DNA of 64,000 bases from NCBI RefSeq assembly GCF_041435435.1, contig NZ_CP108494.1, positions 4,374,501-4,438,500 of the forward strand, given 5' to 3'. Positions 8,681 to 17,691 of this stretch are shown one piece after another. The DNA is from Streptomyces sp. NBC_01241. GTDB taxonomy: Bacteria; Actinomycetota; Actinomycetes; Streptomycetales; Streptomycetaceae. The notes beneath the pieces were generated by a model that saw only the letters and a list, made by a program, of their open reading frames with translations, was not told the DNA's origin and made no database searches. A program made the translations under genes and the position numbers. The first letter of the stretch is position 1. Each line of letters starts with the position of its first letter.

Positions 8681-8928
8681 CCCTCCAGGCTACCGGTGTG
8701 TGCTTCTCCAGCTCGAACCGATATTGCCAGGCGTGTCATTTTGCCCGAATTGACCGAATTAGTAATGCTGATGGGTGGGGCATTGACTGAACTCGATCCC
8801 GATCGAGCGCGGCTGATTCCGACTGTTCTCGGCTGTCAATAAAAAAGAGCTTATTCCCCTAAAAGGGGGCGGAAGGCGTCGGCCGCCTTGACGTATCTTC
8901 CTTGCCTGGAAGGGCAGTTGACGCTCGC

Positions 8929-9257
8929 TTGTCCACAGGCGCGGCTGCTTCTCAGAGTTATCCACAGGCTGTGAAGAAGAGTTGTGGATACCGGAGGAGA
9001 TCGTTCCGAAAGTCGCTTCGGGGCTCACGGATTACCCGCTCAAACCCGCTTCAGACGCTCGTTCGGGTGGGAATTCTCCATCCTGAAGAGTTGATCAACG
9101 GAATTGGTGCGACACAGGGCTTCCGGCGTGACCTGTCGGCCTGTGGATGCACCTGGGGTGACTGGAGCGATATGTCGACCATGTCGCATTGGGGTGCTGG
9201 TGAGTGTCGACTTGTCCCCAGGTCGAGAACCACCCCTGTGGATAACTCTGTGGATGC
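8929..9257. promoter_or_regulatory. cluster of DnaA-box-like sites
   Basis: Seven matches to the TT(G/A)TCCACA pattern in 330 bp, in both orientations; three are exact. Streptomyces DnaA recognises TTGTCCACA. Clusters outside oriC can titrate DnaA or regulate nearby genes. Whether DnaA binds here is inference. Confidence 0.5.
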
Positions 9258-9477
9258 CGAGAATCGGCAGAACGGATCGGCGGATTCTCGGATCGGCAGA
9301 TGGTCACTGGTGGCTGTGCGGACGCGCCGCGGTACTGATGGTGCGTACGGGCCGACATCCGTGGCGGCCCGTACCACTGGATCTGCCCTGCCCTGCCCTG
9401 CCCTGCCCCGCGCTTCCCCGCCCACGACCGCCGATCCGCGTACGTCGGCCTATGAACGACGGCCCCGGACCGCCGGT

Positions 9478-9533
9478 CCATGACCGCCGGTCCATGACCA
9501 CCGGTCCATGACCACCGGTCCATGACCACCGGC
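9478..9533. repeat. 14-bp tandem repeat, four copies
   Basis: Unit CCATGACCACCGGT at 9478, 9492, 9506 and 9520; the first copy has G for A and the last has C for T at the end. It ends nine bases before the pheA stop, so it may affect 3' end formation. Confidence 0.85.
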
Positions 9534-9542
9534 CCCGGACCG

Positions 9543-10478
9543 TCAGCCCCGCCCGTCCAGATTGCGGGCCAGCCAGTCGGAGGCCTCCATGAACTCCGCG
9601 TCCGACGTACCCGCCCGCAGCGGCCGTACGTCCTCCCGCGCCACCCCGGCCCGTGGGTACGACCCGAGGAACCGCACCTTCGGACAGATCCGCTTCAGTC
9701 CCATCAACGCCTCGCCGACCCGGCGGTCCGAGATGTGCCCCTCGGCGTCCACCGCGAAGCAGTAGTTCCCGATTCCGGCCCCCGTCGGCCGCGACTGGAT
9801 CAGCATCAGGTTCACCCCGCGCACCGCGAACTCCTGGAGCAGTTCGAGCAGCGCGCCGGGGTGGTCCTCGCCCAGCCAGATGACCACCGACGTCTTGTCC
9901 GCACCCGTCGGCGCCGCCGGCCGGGCCGGACGGCCCACCAGGACGAACCGGGTCTGCGCGTTCACCGCGTCATGGATCTCGGTCACCAGCGGTTCGAGCC
10001 CGTAGGTCGCCGCCGCGAACTCACCGGCGAAGGCGGCGTCGTACCGGCCCTCCTGCACCAGCCGGGCGCCATCGGCGTTGGAGGCCGCGGACTCCCACAC
10101 GGCGTCCGGGAGATGGGCGGCCATCCAGTTGCGCACCTGCGGCTGCGCGGCCGGATGCGCGGTGACCGACTTGACGTCCGACAGCTTGGTACCGGGCCGC
10201 ACCAGCAGCGCGAAGCTGATGGAGAGCAGCACCTCGCGGTAGATCATCAGCGGTGCGCCGGTGGTCAGCTCGTCGAGCGTCGCGGTGATGCCGCCTTCCA
10301 CCGAGTTCTCGATCGGTACGAGTGCTGCCGCGGCCTCGCCGTTGCGCACCGCGTCCAGAGCCACCGGTACGGAGACCATCGGGACGAGTTCGCGGGTGGC
10401 GGCTTCCGGGAGCGTACGGAGGGCGACCTCGGTGAAGGTGCCTTCGGGGCCGAGATATGCGTAGCGCGTGGCGGACAT
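9543..10478 (-). CDS. pheA: prephenate dehydratase
   Basis: 311 residues, converts prephenate to phenylpyruvate in phenylalanine synthesis. The PDT domain starts with YLGPEGTFTEVAL, then PIENSVEGGI, and has the catalytic/substrate motif TRFVLVG near 177. A C-terminal ACT domain for phenylalanine feedback follows (GALLELLQEFAVRGVNLMLI, then QSRPTG in place of the usual ESRP). It is monofunctional, with no chorismate mutase domain, as usual in actinomycetes. It lies 27 bp after the dtpA stop in the same direction. Confidence 0.97.
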   Translation of the reverse strand: MSATRYAYLGPEGTFTEVALRTLPEAATRELVPMVSVPVALDAVRNGEAAAALVPIENSVEGGITATLDELTTGAPLMIYREVLLSISFALLVRPGTKLSDVKSVTAHPAAQPQVRNWMAAHLPDAVWESAASNADGARLVQEGRYDAAFAGEFAAATYGLEPLVTEIHDAVNAQTRFVLVGRPARPAAPTGADKTSVVIWLGEDHPGALLELLQEFAVRGVNLMLIQSRPTGAGIGNYCFAVDAEGHISDRRVGEALMGLKRICPKVRFLGSYPRAGVAREDVRPLRAGTSDAEFMEASDWLARNLDGRG

Positions 10479-10505
10479 ACCGTCACCCTAATGCGCCCCG
10501 GTCGC

Positions 10506-11891
10506 TCAGGACTCCAGGAGCCGCTGCCCCACGTACTCGCCGTCCGCCGCACCGCCCGGCACCGCGAACAGGCCGCTGGCCTCGTGCCGGATGAACGGCG
10601 ACAGGGCATCGCCCCGGTCGAGCTTGCGCTGCACCGGAACGAACCCCCGCAGCGGATCCGCCTGCCAGCAGATGAACAGCAGCCCCGCGTCCGGCGTGCC
10701 GTCCGCCGCGATGCCGTCGTGGTACGAGAAGGGGCGCCGCAGCATGGCCGCGCCGCTGTTCTTCTCGGGGGAGGAGATCCGGGCGTGGGCGTTGTCCGGG
10801 ATCAGGAGCTTGCCGTCGGGGCCCGCCTTGTCGAGGTCCATCGCGGTGGTCTCGGTGCCGCCGCTCAGCGGAGATCCGTCCTTCTTGCGGCGCCCTATGA
10901 CCTGTTCCTGCCGTTCGACCGGGAGCTTCTCCCAGTCGTCGAGCAGCATCCTGATCCGGCGTACGACGGCGTACGAGCCGCCGGCCAGCCAGTCGTGCTT
11001 CTTGTCCGTCCCGTCCGTGACGAAGATGCGCCGGTCGAAGTCGCTCTCGGCGGGCTCGGGGTTGTTGGTGCCGTCGATCTGGCCCATCAGGTTGCGGGCG
11101 GTCATCGGCCGCGCGGTGGCGCCGGGGCTGCGGTTGAAGCCGTTCATCTGCCAGCGGACCCTGGCGGCCGGGGCGGCCTCCTTCTGCACGGCACGCAGCG
11201 CGTGGAAGGCGACGAGTGCGTCGTCGGCGCCGATCTGTACCCAGAGGTCACCGTCGGAGCGCTTGGCGTCGATGTGGTCGGAGGAGAAGGGCGGCAGCGG
11301 GTCGAGTCCCGGTGGCCGGTGGCCGACCAGGCCCGTGCGTTCGAAGAAGGTGCGGCCGAATCCGAAGGTGACGGTCAGCGAGGACGGTCCGGCATCCAGC
11401 GCGATCCCGGTGTCATGGCCCGCGCCGTCCGCAGCACCGCTGTCGGCGGGTTCACCGGCCATCAGCCGGCCGGCCACGGCCGACCACCGGCGCATCAGGG
11501 CAGCTGCTTCCTTCCGTCCCGCGCCGGGCGCCAGATCGAAGGCGACGAGATGGCCGCGTGCCTGAAGCGGAGTGGTGATCCCCGGTTGATGTTTCCCGTG
11601 AAACATCAACCGGGTGGAGCCGACCGCGGTCAGCGCGGTCGGCTCGTCGGGCCGGGTCGCGGCATAGCCGGTAGCACCGCCTGCCACGCCCAGGACCAGC
11701 CCGGTCGCACCGGCCGCACCGGCGCTGCCGAGCAGCCGCCGCCGGGAGATGGCACCGCTGCCGGGCGCTTCGCCGTCCCTGCTGCCTGCGGAGGTCTTGC
11801 CATTGCCGGGGGAGGTCCTGCGGCTTTTCGCGCCGGACCCGCCGGACCTGCTGGCTCCGCTCGTTCCGCTGATTGCGCTGTTTCCACTCAC
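10506..11891 (-). CDS. dtpA: Tat-exported Dyp-type haem peroxidase (DtpA)
   Basis: 461 residues. A long Ser/Gly-rich leader leads to a twin-arginine motif SRRRLLG near 50 and a hydrophobic stretch GAAGATGLVLGVAGG, so it is exported folded with haem. The Dyp hallmark GxxDG is in MGQIDGTNNP, and the haem-ligand histidine region follows. In S. lividans, DtpA with Sco and ECuC supplies copper/peroxide chemistry for maturation of the radical copper oxidase GlxA (established for that species). Here it sits 8 bp after copCD in the same copper operon, which supports that role. Confidence 0.95.
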   Translation of the reverse strand: MSGNSAISGTSGASRSGGSGAKSRRTSPGNGKTSAGSRDGEAPGSGAISRRRLLGSAGAAGATGLVLGVAGGATGYAATRPDEPTALTAVGSTRLMFHGKHQPGITTPLQARGHLVAFDLAPGAGRKEAAALMRRWSAVAGRLMAGEPADSGAADGAGHDTGIALDAGPSSLTVTFGFGRTFFERTGLVGHRPPGLDPLPPFSSDHIDAKRSDGDLWVQIGADDALVAFHALRAVQKEAAPAARVRWQMNGFNRSPGATARPMTARNLMGQIDGTNNPEPAESDFDRRIFVTDGTDKKHDWLAGGSYAVVRRIRMLLDDWEKLPVERQEQVIGRRKKDGSPLSGGTETTAMDLDKAGPDGKLLIPDNAHARISSPEKNSGAAMLRRPFSYHDGIAADGTPDAGLLFICWQADPLRGFVPVQRKLDRGDALSPFIRHEASGLFAVPGGAADGEYVGQRLLES

Positions 11892-11899
11892 GATGCTGC

Positions 11900-13861
11900 T
11901 CAGCCGATCTTCACGTTCTTGTCGATGGTCGTCTGATCGATGTCCGACGTACGTACGGTCACCGCCACCTTCCAGGTGCCCGCCATCGGGATCTGGACGC
12001 CGCTCGCGGTCCAGTGGCCCTCGGTGAGCCGGACCGGGGTGACGGGAAGCGGGCCGATGTCCTTGGACTCCAGAGTGAAGGCGAGCTTCAGTTCGGGGAC
12101 GTCCATGGCCTTGCCGTCGGTGCTGTCGACCCAGATGTGGATCTCATTGGCACCGGTACGGGCGGGCTCGACGTCCATCCGTACCGTTCCCTTGCCGTTC
12201 TGGCCGCCCGTGTCGAAGGGCAGCGTCAGATTGACCGGGCCTTCGACTGCCGGGGCGGCTGCCGCCGTCGAGCCGCGGGCCGCTTCCTCCTCGGTACGTC
12301 CCGGCTCGGTCGAGGTCAGCACGGTCGTCACGGCCAACAGCGCCACGGCGACCCCGACTTCCGCCAGCACCGAACGGCGCAGCCCGGACCGGTCGGGGTC
12401 GGCATCGCGGACCCGCTTCTTCTCGGCGGTGGCGACGGCGGCCCGCTGCCGGGCGAGCTGAGCCGCCCGCGCGGGGTCCTCGACGGCGGACGACGGTGTG
12501 GCCGGGGTCCGGGACTCCTCGACCGCGACGTCGGCCCCGGCCCCGACCTCCGCCTCTGCTCCCACCACGTCGGCGCTGCTCGTGACCAGCCGTGCGGTCC
12601 AGCGGCGCGAGATCCAGGCGATCCCGATCAGGACGGCGACGAGCCCCACCTTCACGAGCAGCAGTTGTCCGTAGCCGGTGCCGCTCAGCGCGGACCAGGT
12701 GCCGACCTGGCGCCAGGACTGGTAGATCCCGGTGGCCGCGAGCACGAGCACGCTGCCGAACGCGACCCGGGAGAAGCGTCGTACGGCAGCCGCTCCGATG
12801 TCCGGCGTCCGGTACAGCGCGACCAGCAGGGCCGTCAGCCCGCCCAGCCAGGCGGCGACGGCCAGCAGGTGGAGCACGTCGACCGGCATGGCGATGCCGG
12901 GCTGGATCCCGGTCGAGGCATGTTCGGCGAGTGCCCAGGTCCCGGCGATCCCGGCGGCGATCACGGTGCCGCCGATGGCCAGTCCGAAGGTGAGGTCCTT
13001 CTTCTCGCGCTCGTCCTCACGCTTCGCGTACGCCCCGAACAACACGGCGATGAAGAGCGCGGAAGCGCCGAGCAGCAGCAGCCGGGATACGAGCGCTGCC
13101 CCGGGCTTGGTGTCGAGCACGGCCGTCAGGCCGTCGAGGTCGAAGGCGTCCGCCAGTTTCCCGGAGCCGGTGTACGGGTTGCGCAGGAGCAGCATGGCCA
13201 GGGTGGCCACGGTGAGGGTCATCCAGCCGCGTACGACCAGGCGTTGCAGCGGGCGTGCGCCGGCCCCGCGCTGCCAGCAGGCCAGCACGAAGGCCGCGCC
13301 ACCGGCCAGCAGGATGAAACCCGCGTACGCGGCGTAGCGCGCGATGCCGTAGAGGGTGCCGACGAGGCCGCCCCCGGCCTCGCTCGTGGGGAGGGCGACG
13401 GTGGTCTTGGAGGGGGCTCCGATGGAGAAGGTGAAGGCGCCCGAGACGGGGTGGCTGTCCGCGGAGACGGCCTGCCAGGCGACGGTGTACGTGCCGTCGG
13501 GCAGTCCGCTGTGCAGTGAGACTCCGTATTTCACGGTGGAGCCGCTCTGCAGATCACGCGGTGCGGCGCCGGTGTCGGCGCGTTTGCCGTCGGGGTCCAG
13601 GACCCTGACGGAACTGTCGCTCATGGCGACCTGTTCGGAGAAGGTGAGCGTGACCTGCTTGGGTGCGGTGTCGACCACCGCCCCGTCCTGCGGATCGCTC
13701 CCGGTGAGTGCGGCATGCGCGGACGCGGGGCCCGCGCCGCCGAGCAGCAGGCCGAACACCATGCCGACGAGGGTGGCGAGGAGTGCGGCCGCGGCAAGCA
13801 GTCGGCGCGGTGCGGGAGCGGCCGGGGGCGGTCCGAAGTGCGGGGCGGTGGCGGCTGTCAT
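11900..13861 (-). CDS. CopC-CopD fusion copper transporter
   Basis: 653 residues. A signal/anchor segment near 20-45 ends at PASAHAAL, where the histidine becomes the N-terminal copper ligand of the CopC beta-sandwich (about 49-150; second ligand in DSHPVSG). Eight or so CopD membrane segments follow (about 165-430), then a linker and an extracytoplasmic C-terminal domain (about 530-650, PVNLTLPFDTGGQNGKG). CopCD proteins bring copper into the cytoplasm or periplasm-equivalent. It lies between ecuC (14 bp gap) and dtpA (8 bp gap). Confidence 0.94.
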   Translation of the reverse strand: MTAATAPHFGPPPAAPAPRRLLAAAALLATLVGMVFGLLLGGAGPASAHAALTGSDPQDGAVVDTAPKQVTLTFSEQVAMSDSSVRVLDPDGKRADTGAAPRDLQSGSTVKYGVSLHSGLPDGTYTVAWQAVSADSHPVSGAFTFSIGAPSKTTVALPTSEAGGGLVGTLYGIARYAAYAGFILLAGGAAFVLACWQRGAGARPLQRLVVRGWMTLTVATLAMLLLRNPYTGSGKLADAFDLDGLTAVLDTKPGAALVSRLLLLGASALFIAVLFGAYAKREDEREKKDLTFGLAIGGTVIAAGIAGTWALAEHASTGIQPGIAMPVDVLHLLAVAAWLGGLTALLVALYRTPDIGAAAVRRFSRVAFGSVLVLAATGIYQSWRQVGTWSALSGTGYGQLLLVKVGLVAVLIGIAWISRRWTARLVTSSADVVGAEAEVGAGADVAVEESRTPATPSSAVEDPARAAQLARQRAAVATAEKKRVRDADPDRSGLRRSVLAEVGVAVALLAVTTVLTSTEPGRTEEEAARGSTAAAAPAVEGPVNLTLPFDTGGQNGKGTVRMDVEPARTGANEIHIWVDSTDGKAMDVPELKLAFTLESKDIGPLPVTPVRLTEGHWTASGVQIPMAGTWKVAVTVRTSDIDQTTIDKNVKIG

Positions 13862-13875
13862 GGCGAGTCAGTCCC

Positions 13876-14325
13876 TCACTGCTTCTTCGGGTTGTAGGTG
13901 GTCTCCTTCACGGGAAGGTCGACCTTTATCGGGTCGGCCTTCTCGAAGTGCAGCTCCACGGGTACGCTTTCGCCCCGCTTGGGCTGCTGCTTGAGCTTCA
14001 TGAACATGATGTGGCTTCCACCGCGTTCCAGATCCAGCTCGCCGCCCGCGGGTACGTCGAAGGACGTCACCATGCGCATCGTCTGGTTTTTCGTCTCGTG
14101 GATCGTGATGTCGTCCGAGAGGGAGCTGGTGACCGAGGTGAGCCGGTCGGAGGTGCCACCGCTGTTCTGTACGACGAGGAATCCGGCTGCCATGTCGCTG
14201 ACGGGCTGCGGCATGAACGCGCCGGTCACCTTCAGTTCGGGTTTGCTGTCCGAGGACGAGCACCCGGCCAGCGTCAGCCCGGTGGCGAGGGCGACGACGC
14301 CGACGAGGGTGGTGCGGCGGTTCAC
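13876..14325 (-). CDS. ecuC: PCu(A)C-type extracytoplasmic copper chaperone lipoprotein
   Basis: 149 residues with a lipobox (LTLAGCSSS), so anchored outside the membrane. The Cu(I) site of the H(M)x10Mx21HxM family is present as IHETKNQTMRMV followed by GGSHIMFMKL. In S. lividans, ECuC passes Cu(I) to Sco (known). The GTG start overlaps the sco stop by four bases, so the two are co-translated. A Lys-rich tail (YNPKKQ) ends the protein. Confidence 0.94.
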   Translation of the reverse strand: MNRRTTLVGVVALATGLTLAGCSSSDSKPELKVTGAFMPQPVSDMAAGFLVVQNSGGTSDRLTSVTSSLSDDITIHETKNQTMRMVTSFDVPAGGELDLERGGSHIMFMKLKQQPKRGESVPVELHFEKADPIKVDLPVKETTYNPKKQ

Positions 14326-14978
14326 GGAGTCTCCCCCTTGATGATCTTGGGGAGGTCCTTGGTGTAGTCGTCGGGCGAGGTGTCCTCGCTGTACAAGAGG
14401 TATCCCTGGTCGGTCTTCGGGGAGAACGCGATGACCTGGGAGCCGTGCATCGAGACGACCGTGCCGTCCTTCTCCTTCTTCGGGGCGTCGATGCCGATGC
14501 CGATCTGGCGTGCGCCCGCCTGGATGGTCGGGAAGTCGCCGGTGAGGCCGATGAAGGAGGCGTCCTGGGACTTGAGCCAGCTGCCGAGCGAGGACGGGGT
14601 GTCCCGTTCGGGGTCGGTCGTCACGAAGACGACCTGGAGCTTTTCCTGGTCGGCCTCGGGGAGCGACTTCTTGGCGATGGCGATGTTGCTCATGATGAGC
14701 GGGCAGACGTCGGGGCAGTTGGTGTAGCCGAAGTAGATCAGCGTCGGCTTGCCCTTGGTCTGCGCGCGGAGGTCGTACTTCTTGCCGTGGGTGTCGGTGA
14801 GGACGAGGTCGGGCTTGGTGAACGGCTGGTCGAGCACCGTCGCGGCCTTGGTCTTGGGCTGGACGGACACATCGGCGATGGGCTTCTTCGCGCCGCTGTC
14901 GTCGCTGCCGCCGCAGGCGGACAGGGTGAGTGCGGCCGCGGCGACGAACGCCGCGGCCAGCACAGTTTTCTTACGCAT
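14322..14978 (-). CDS. sco: Sco-type copper metallochaperone lipoprotein
   Basis: 218 residues. A lipobox LTLSACGGS anchors a thioredoxin-like SCO1/SenC domain. The copper-binding CxxxC is in YTNCPDVCPL, and the distal histidine is probably in VSMHGS. It delivers Cu to extracytoplasmic cuproenzymes (GlxA in S. lividans, cytochrome oxidase in others). It is 87 bp downstream of the YcnI gene and overlaps ecuC. Confidence 0.95.
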   Translation of the reverse strand: MRKKTVLAAAFVAAAALTLSACGGSDDSGAKKPIADVSVQPKTKAATVLDQPFTKPDLVLTDTHGKKYDLRAQTKGKPTLIYFGYTNCPDVCPLIMSNIAIAKKSLPEADQEKLQVVFVTTDPERDTPSSLGSWLKSQDASFIGLTGDFPTIQAGARQIGIGIDAPKKEKDGTVVSMHGSQVIAFSPKTDQGYLLYSEDTSPDDYTKDLPKIIKGETP

Positions 14979-15065
14979 GGAGCACTGATTCCTGATGGGT
15001 CGGTAGGGCTGTGGGACTGGTGGAGATCCGGGAGCTAGTTGCTGCGTGGGACTGGTGGGCTTTGG

Positions 15066-15812
15066 TCAGGCGACGCGGCGTCGGCCTGCGAGGACGCCGA
15101 AGGCGACACCCGCGATGCCGATGACGATGCCGACGATGCCGAGGACGCGGGCCGTGGTGTCGCTGGAGGACGCGGCTGCCGCGGCCGTCGTCTGCTTGTC
15201 CGCGGTCTGCGCGGTGGCGTCGGCACCGCTCTTGTCGCCGGCGCTCGCGCCGTGCTCGCCGGCGGTCGCCGCGGTCAGCTTGAGGACCGGTGCCGGGCTC
15301 TCGGGCTCCTCGGCCCCGTCCTTCTGCTCCTCGATCCAGCGGACGACTTCCTTGTTGTCGTACGTCTGGATGGCCTTGAACACCAACTGGTCGGTGTCCT
15401 CGGGAAGCTGGCCGATGGAGAGCGGGAACTGCTGGAAGTCGCCCGGGCGGATGCCGCGGTCGTTCTTGTCGCCCGTGGCGGTCCAGGTGACCTTGGAAAC
15501 GGCCTCGTTGATCTTCTGGCCGTGCATGTCCAGCGGCTTGGCCAGCTTGCTCTTGGTGACCTGGATGTCCCAGCCGGGCACGGCCTGCGGCATGACGGAG
15601 GCCAGCGGGTGGTCGGTCGGGAAGTTGACCTCGACCTTGGTCGTCGAGGCGTTGTCGCGCTCGTTGGGGACCTTGAAGTTGACGGTGGCGTAGCCGCCCT
15701 TGGCGGCCTCGCCCTGCGGCTGCACGCTGACGTGCGCGGAGGCCGTACCGGCGAGGATCAGGACGGTGGACGCGGCGACGCCGCCGGCGAGGGCGATGCG
15801 GGAAACGTTCAT
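15066..15812 (-). CDS. YcnI-like (DUF1775) copper-binding membrane-anchored protein
   Basis: 248 residues. The signal peptide ends at GTASAHVSV, so mature His1 can ligate copper as in B. subtilis YcnI. The DUF1775 beta domain runs to about residue 170, then an Ala/Thr/Ser-rich linker, a final membrane helix (VLGIVGIVIGIAGVAFGVLA) and the basic end GRRRVA. The frame is open far upstream, but the ATG at 15812 with a GGAG site is the only one that gives a signal peptide. First clear copper gene of the leftward operon. Confidence 0.93.
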   Translation of the reverse strand: MNVSRIALAGGVAASTVLILAGTASAHVSVQPQGEAAKGGYATVNFKVPNERDNASTTKVEVNFPTDHPLASVMPQAVPGWDIQVTKSKLAKPLDMHGQKINEAVSKVTWTATGDKNDRGIRPGDFQQFPLSIGQLPEDTDQLVFKAIQTYDNKEVVRWIEEQKDGAEEPESPAPVLKLTAATAGEHGASAGDKSGADATAQTADKQTTAAAAASSSDTTARVLGIVGIVIGIAGVAFGVLAGRRRVA

Positions 15813-16036
15813 GACAGGGATCACTCCACAAAGGCACGAAGAAAAGGTGGTCCGGCGCGCGGGTGCGCGACGGCATCGCGACACCTCTTCCCCACATGCG
15901 GCGTACGTGCACAACGTGTACGGCACCGACTGGTGCGACACCGGCTCGAACGCGCCGGGTGGTCCGTGCGCCGGGTGGTCCGTGCGTCGAGTGGTGCGTA
16001 CGTCAGTGGTGCGTGCATCGGGCGGAGGGTGTCGCG

Positions 16037-16840
16037 TCAGGCTGCGAGTGCGTATGCGGGTGGCGGCCCGCGCCTGATCACCATGTGCTGCAACGGGTCC
16101 CCGGTAGCGGGAGCCGGGGCGTCGGCCGCGGTACGGAGGGTGCGCGGCCCGGTCGCCGGGCCGCCGGGAAGTCCGGCGCGCAGGGCGTTCACGAGCGCGA
16201 GCGCGGCGCGCAGCGCACGCAGCCGGGCCCCGGCGGCGACCTGTTGGGCGCCGTGTGCGGAGAGCCGGGCCAGCCGGAACAGGGCGATCTCGCCGCGCCG
16301 CAGCAGCCAGCCGCTGGCCACGGCGGCCAGCAGGTGGCCGAGCAGCATGGGCAGGCTGGGCAGCAGACCGGCGAGGCCGGCCGGGTCCGAGACGGCTGTG
16401 GAGGCCATGTGCTGGTGGCCCCGGGGCACCACCGACGCCGGGTCGATGCCCGCGGTGGTGACGATGCGGTGCGCTTCGGCGGCGTTCAACTGCGCCGGGC
16501 CCATGCCGCACACGAGGCCGGCCGCGAACCGGATCAGTGGGTCCTCGCCCGCCGCGGTGTCCGTCGGGGCGGGGTGCGTCCCCACGCCGAAGAGGGTGTG
16601 CAGGGCGACCTGTCCGCCGGCCAGTGCGGCGACGATGGACGGCAGCGAGCGCTCGCGTCCGGCGAGCGGTGCCACCACCGCGAAGACCCCCAGGAATCCG
16701 GCGAGCAGGGTCCACCAGGGAACGGCCGCGCAGGAAGCCAGGGAGTGACCTGCCGCGGACAGCGCGATGCAGACCGCGGTGAACACCGCGGCCCTCAGAA
16801 GCCGCAGACCGGCTCCCGCGCGTGCGACAGGCATAGACAT
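16037..16840 (-). CDS. integral membrane protein of the copper cluster
   Basis: 267 residues, five or so membrane helices (RAAVFTAVCIALSAAG, WWTLLAGFLGVFAVVAPLAG, IVAALAGGQVALHTLFGV, LLPSLPMLLGHLLAAVASGWLL). It has scattered His/Met (GHQHMAS, LQHMVI, GLVCGMGP) that could bind copper. I do not recognise a named family. It lies 224 bp upstream of the YcnI gene on the same strand, and that gap holds GC-rich tandem-like repeats (tggtgcg/tggtccg at 15955-16020), so it may have its own promoter. Confidence 0.85.
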   Translation of the reverse strand: MSMPVARAGAGLRLLRAAVFTAVCIALSAAGHSLASCAAVPWWTLLAGFLGVFAVVAPLAGRERSLPSIVAALAGGQVALHTLFGVGTHPAPTDTAAGEDPLIRFAAGLVCGMGPAQLNAAEAHRIVTTAGIDPASVVPRGHQHMASTAVSDPAGLAGLLPSLPMLLGHLLAAVASGWLLRRGEIALFRLARLSAHGAQQVAAGARLRALRAALALVNALRAGLPGGPATGPRTLRTAADAPAPATGDPLQHMVIRRGPPPAYALAA

Positions 16841-17099
16841 GGCGGGGCCATCATCGCACCGCGCCTGGGGCCTCCGTACGGCAGGTCCGGAAGGTCACCT
16901 TCCATCCGATGGGATGCGGTCGGGGCTGCTGTGGCCGGGTTCGGACACCGGGCGGTGAGATCAGCCGGGTTCGGCATACACGGGTGTACGGAGTGCTGGT
17001 ATCCGCCGAATGAGCGGTCTCACATCCGGTCTGTGCTTACGAACGCCCCTGCGCGGCAATACGTATCGGTATGTCGAGCCGCAGCCAGGAGGCTGGAGC

Positions 17100-17627
17100 A
17101 TGAGCATCTGGTGGTCCCTCCATTTGCGGCGCGAGGCTGCGAGCGTTCCGCTCGCCCGGCGTTTCCTGCTGGGCACGATGGAGACCGCGGGCGTGGATCC
17201 GGAGATCTCCTTCGACCTGTCGGTCGCGCTCACCGAGGCCTGTGCGAACGCCGTTGAGCACGGCGGCGACCACAGGGTCCAGGGTGAGCAGAGCGACGAC
17301 CGGGATCCGTGGGACGTATGGGACGAGCTGCCCGGGACGGCCTCCGGGCAGTACCGGGTCACCGCCTATCTGGACGGCGAGAAGTGCCGTATCGAAGTCG
17401 CCGATTCGGGGCCGGGTTTCCCCGCCAGGCGGACGCTGCGCACGTCCGCGCAGCAGCGCGATCCCCTGCAGTACCCGCCGCTCGGCGCGGAGGACGGCCG
17501 GGGGCTCTGTCTGATCGAGCAGCTCGCCGACCATGTGCACTTCGGCAACCGTCCCGGCTGTGGAGCCGTGGTGAGCTTCGACAAGGTCCTGAAATGGCGG
17601 AAGGACGCCCTGCTCATGGTGTCCTGA
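17100..17627 (+). CDS. RsbW-like anti-sigma/ATP-binding protein
   Basis: 175 residues, single GHKL ATPase domain of the HATPase_c_2 type. The N-box is EACANAVEHG, the G1 box is VADSGPGFP, and the G2 region is GRGLCLIEQLADHV. Such proteins bind SigB/F-type sigma factors or anti-anti-sigma proteins. An acidic insertion (DHRVQGEQSDDRDPWD) lies between N and G1 boxes. The ATG at 17100 follows a perfect AGGAGG (17087-17092). A PP2C phosphatase gene is 1.7 kb away, suggesting a partner-switching module (inference). Confidence 0.9.
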   Translation: MSIWWSLHLRREAASVPLARRFLLGTMETAGVDPEISFDLSVALTEACANAVEHGGDHRVQGEQSDDRDPWDVWDELPGTASGQYRVTAYLDGEKCRIEVADSGPGFPARRTLRTSAQQRDPLQYPPLGAEDGRGLCLIEQLADHVHFGNRPGCGAVVSFDKVLKWRKDALLMVS

Positions 17628-17691
17628 GCGGGGCGCCCTTCGGCGCGTGGAACCCGTGACCGGGCCTGCCGGGCAGGCCGGGCCGTTCGGA

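Larger units (their letters stand above)
8681..9542. other. 860-bp gap with DnaA-box-like cluster and tandem repeats
   Basis: No credible gene in either direction. The part next to serS (8740-8870) is A+T-rich for this genome and should hold the serS promoter. TTGTCCACA occurs exactly at 8929-8937, and TTATCCACA at 8958-8966 and inverted at 9237-9245. One- or two-mismatch copies are at 8983-8991, 9142-9150, 9212-9220 and 9249-9257. After these come a (CCTG/CC) run at about 9387-9412 and a 14-bp tandem repeat at 9478-9533. Confidence 0.7.

Noticed and set aside
8740..8870. T-box or other riboswitch upstream of serS
   Set aside because: I find no T-box motif or specifier structure; only an A+T-rich leader is visible.
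9522..11936. 800-codon plus-strand frame across pheA and dtpA
   Set aside because: Antisense shadow of two well-recognised genes; GC-rich DNA leaves few stops.
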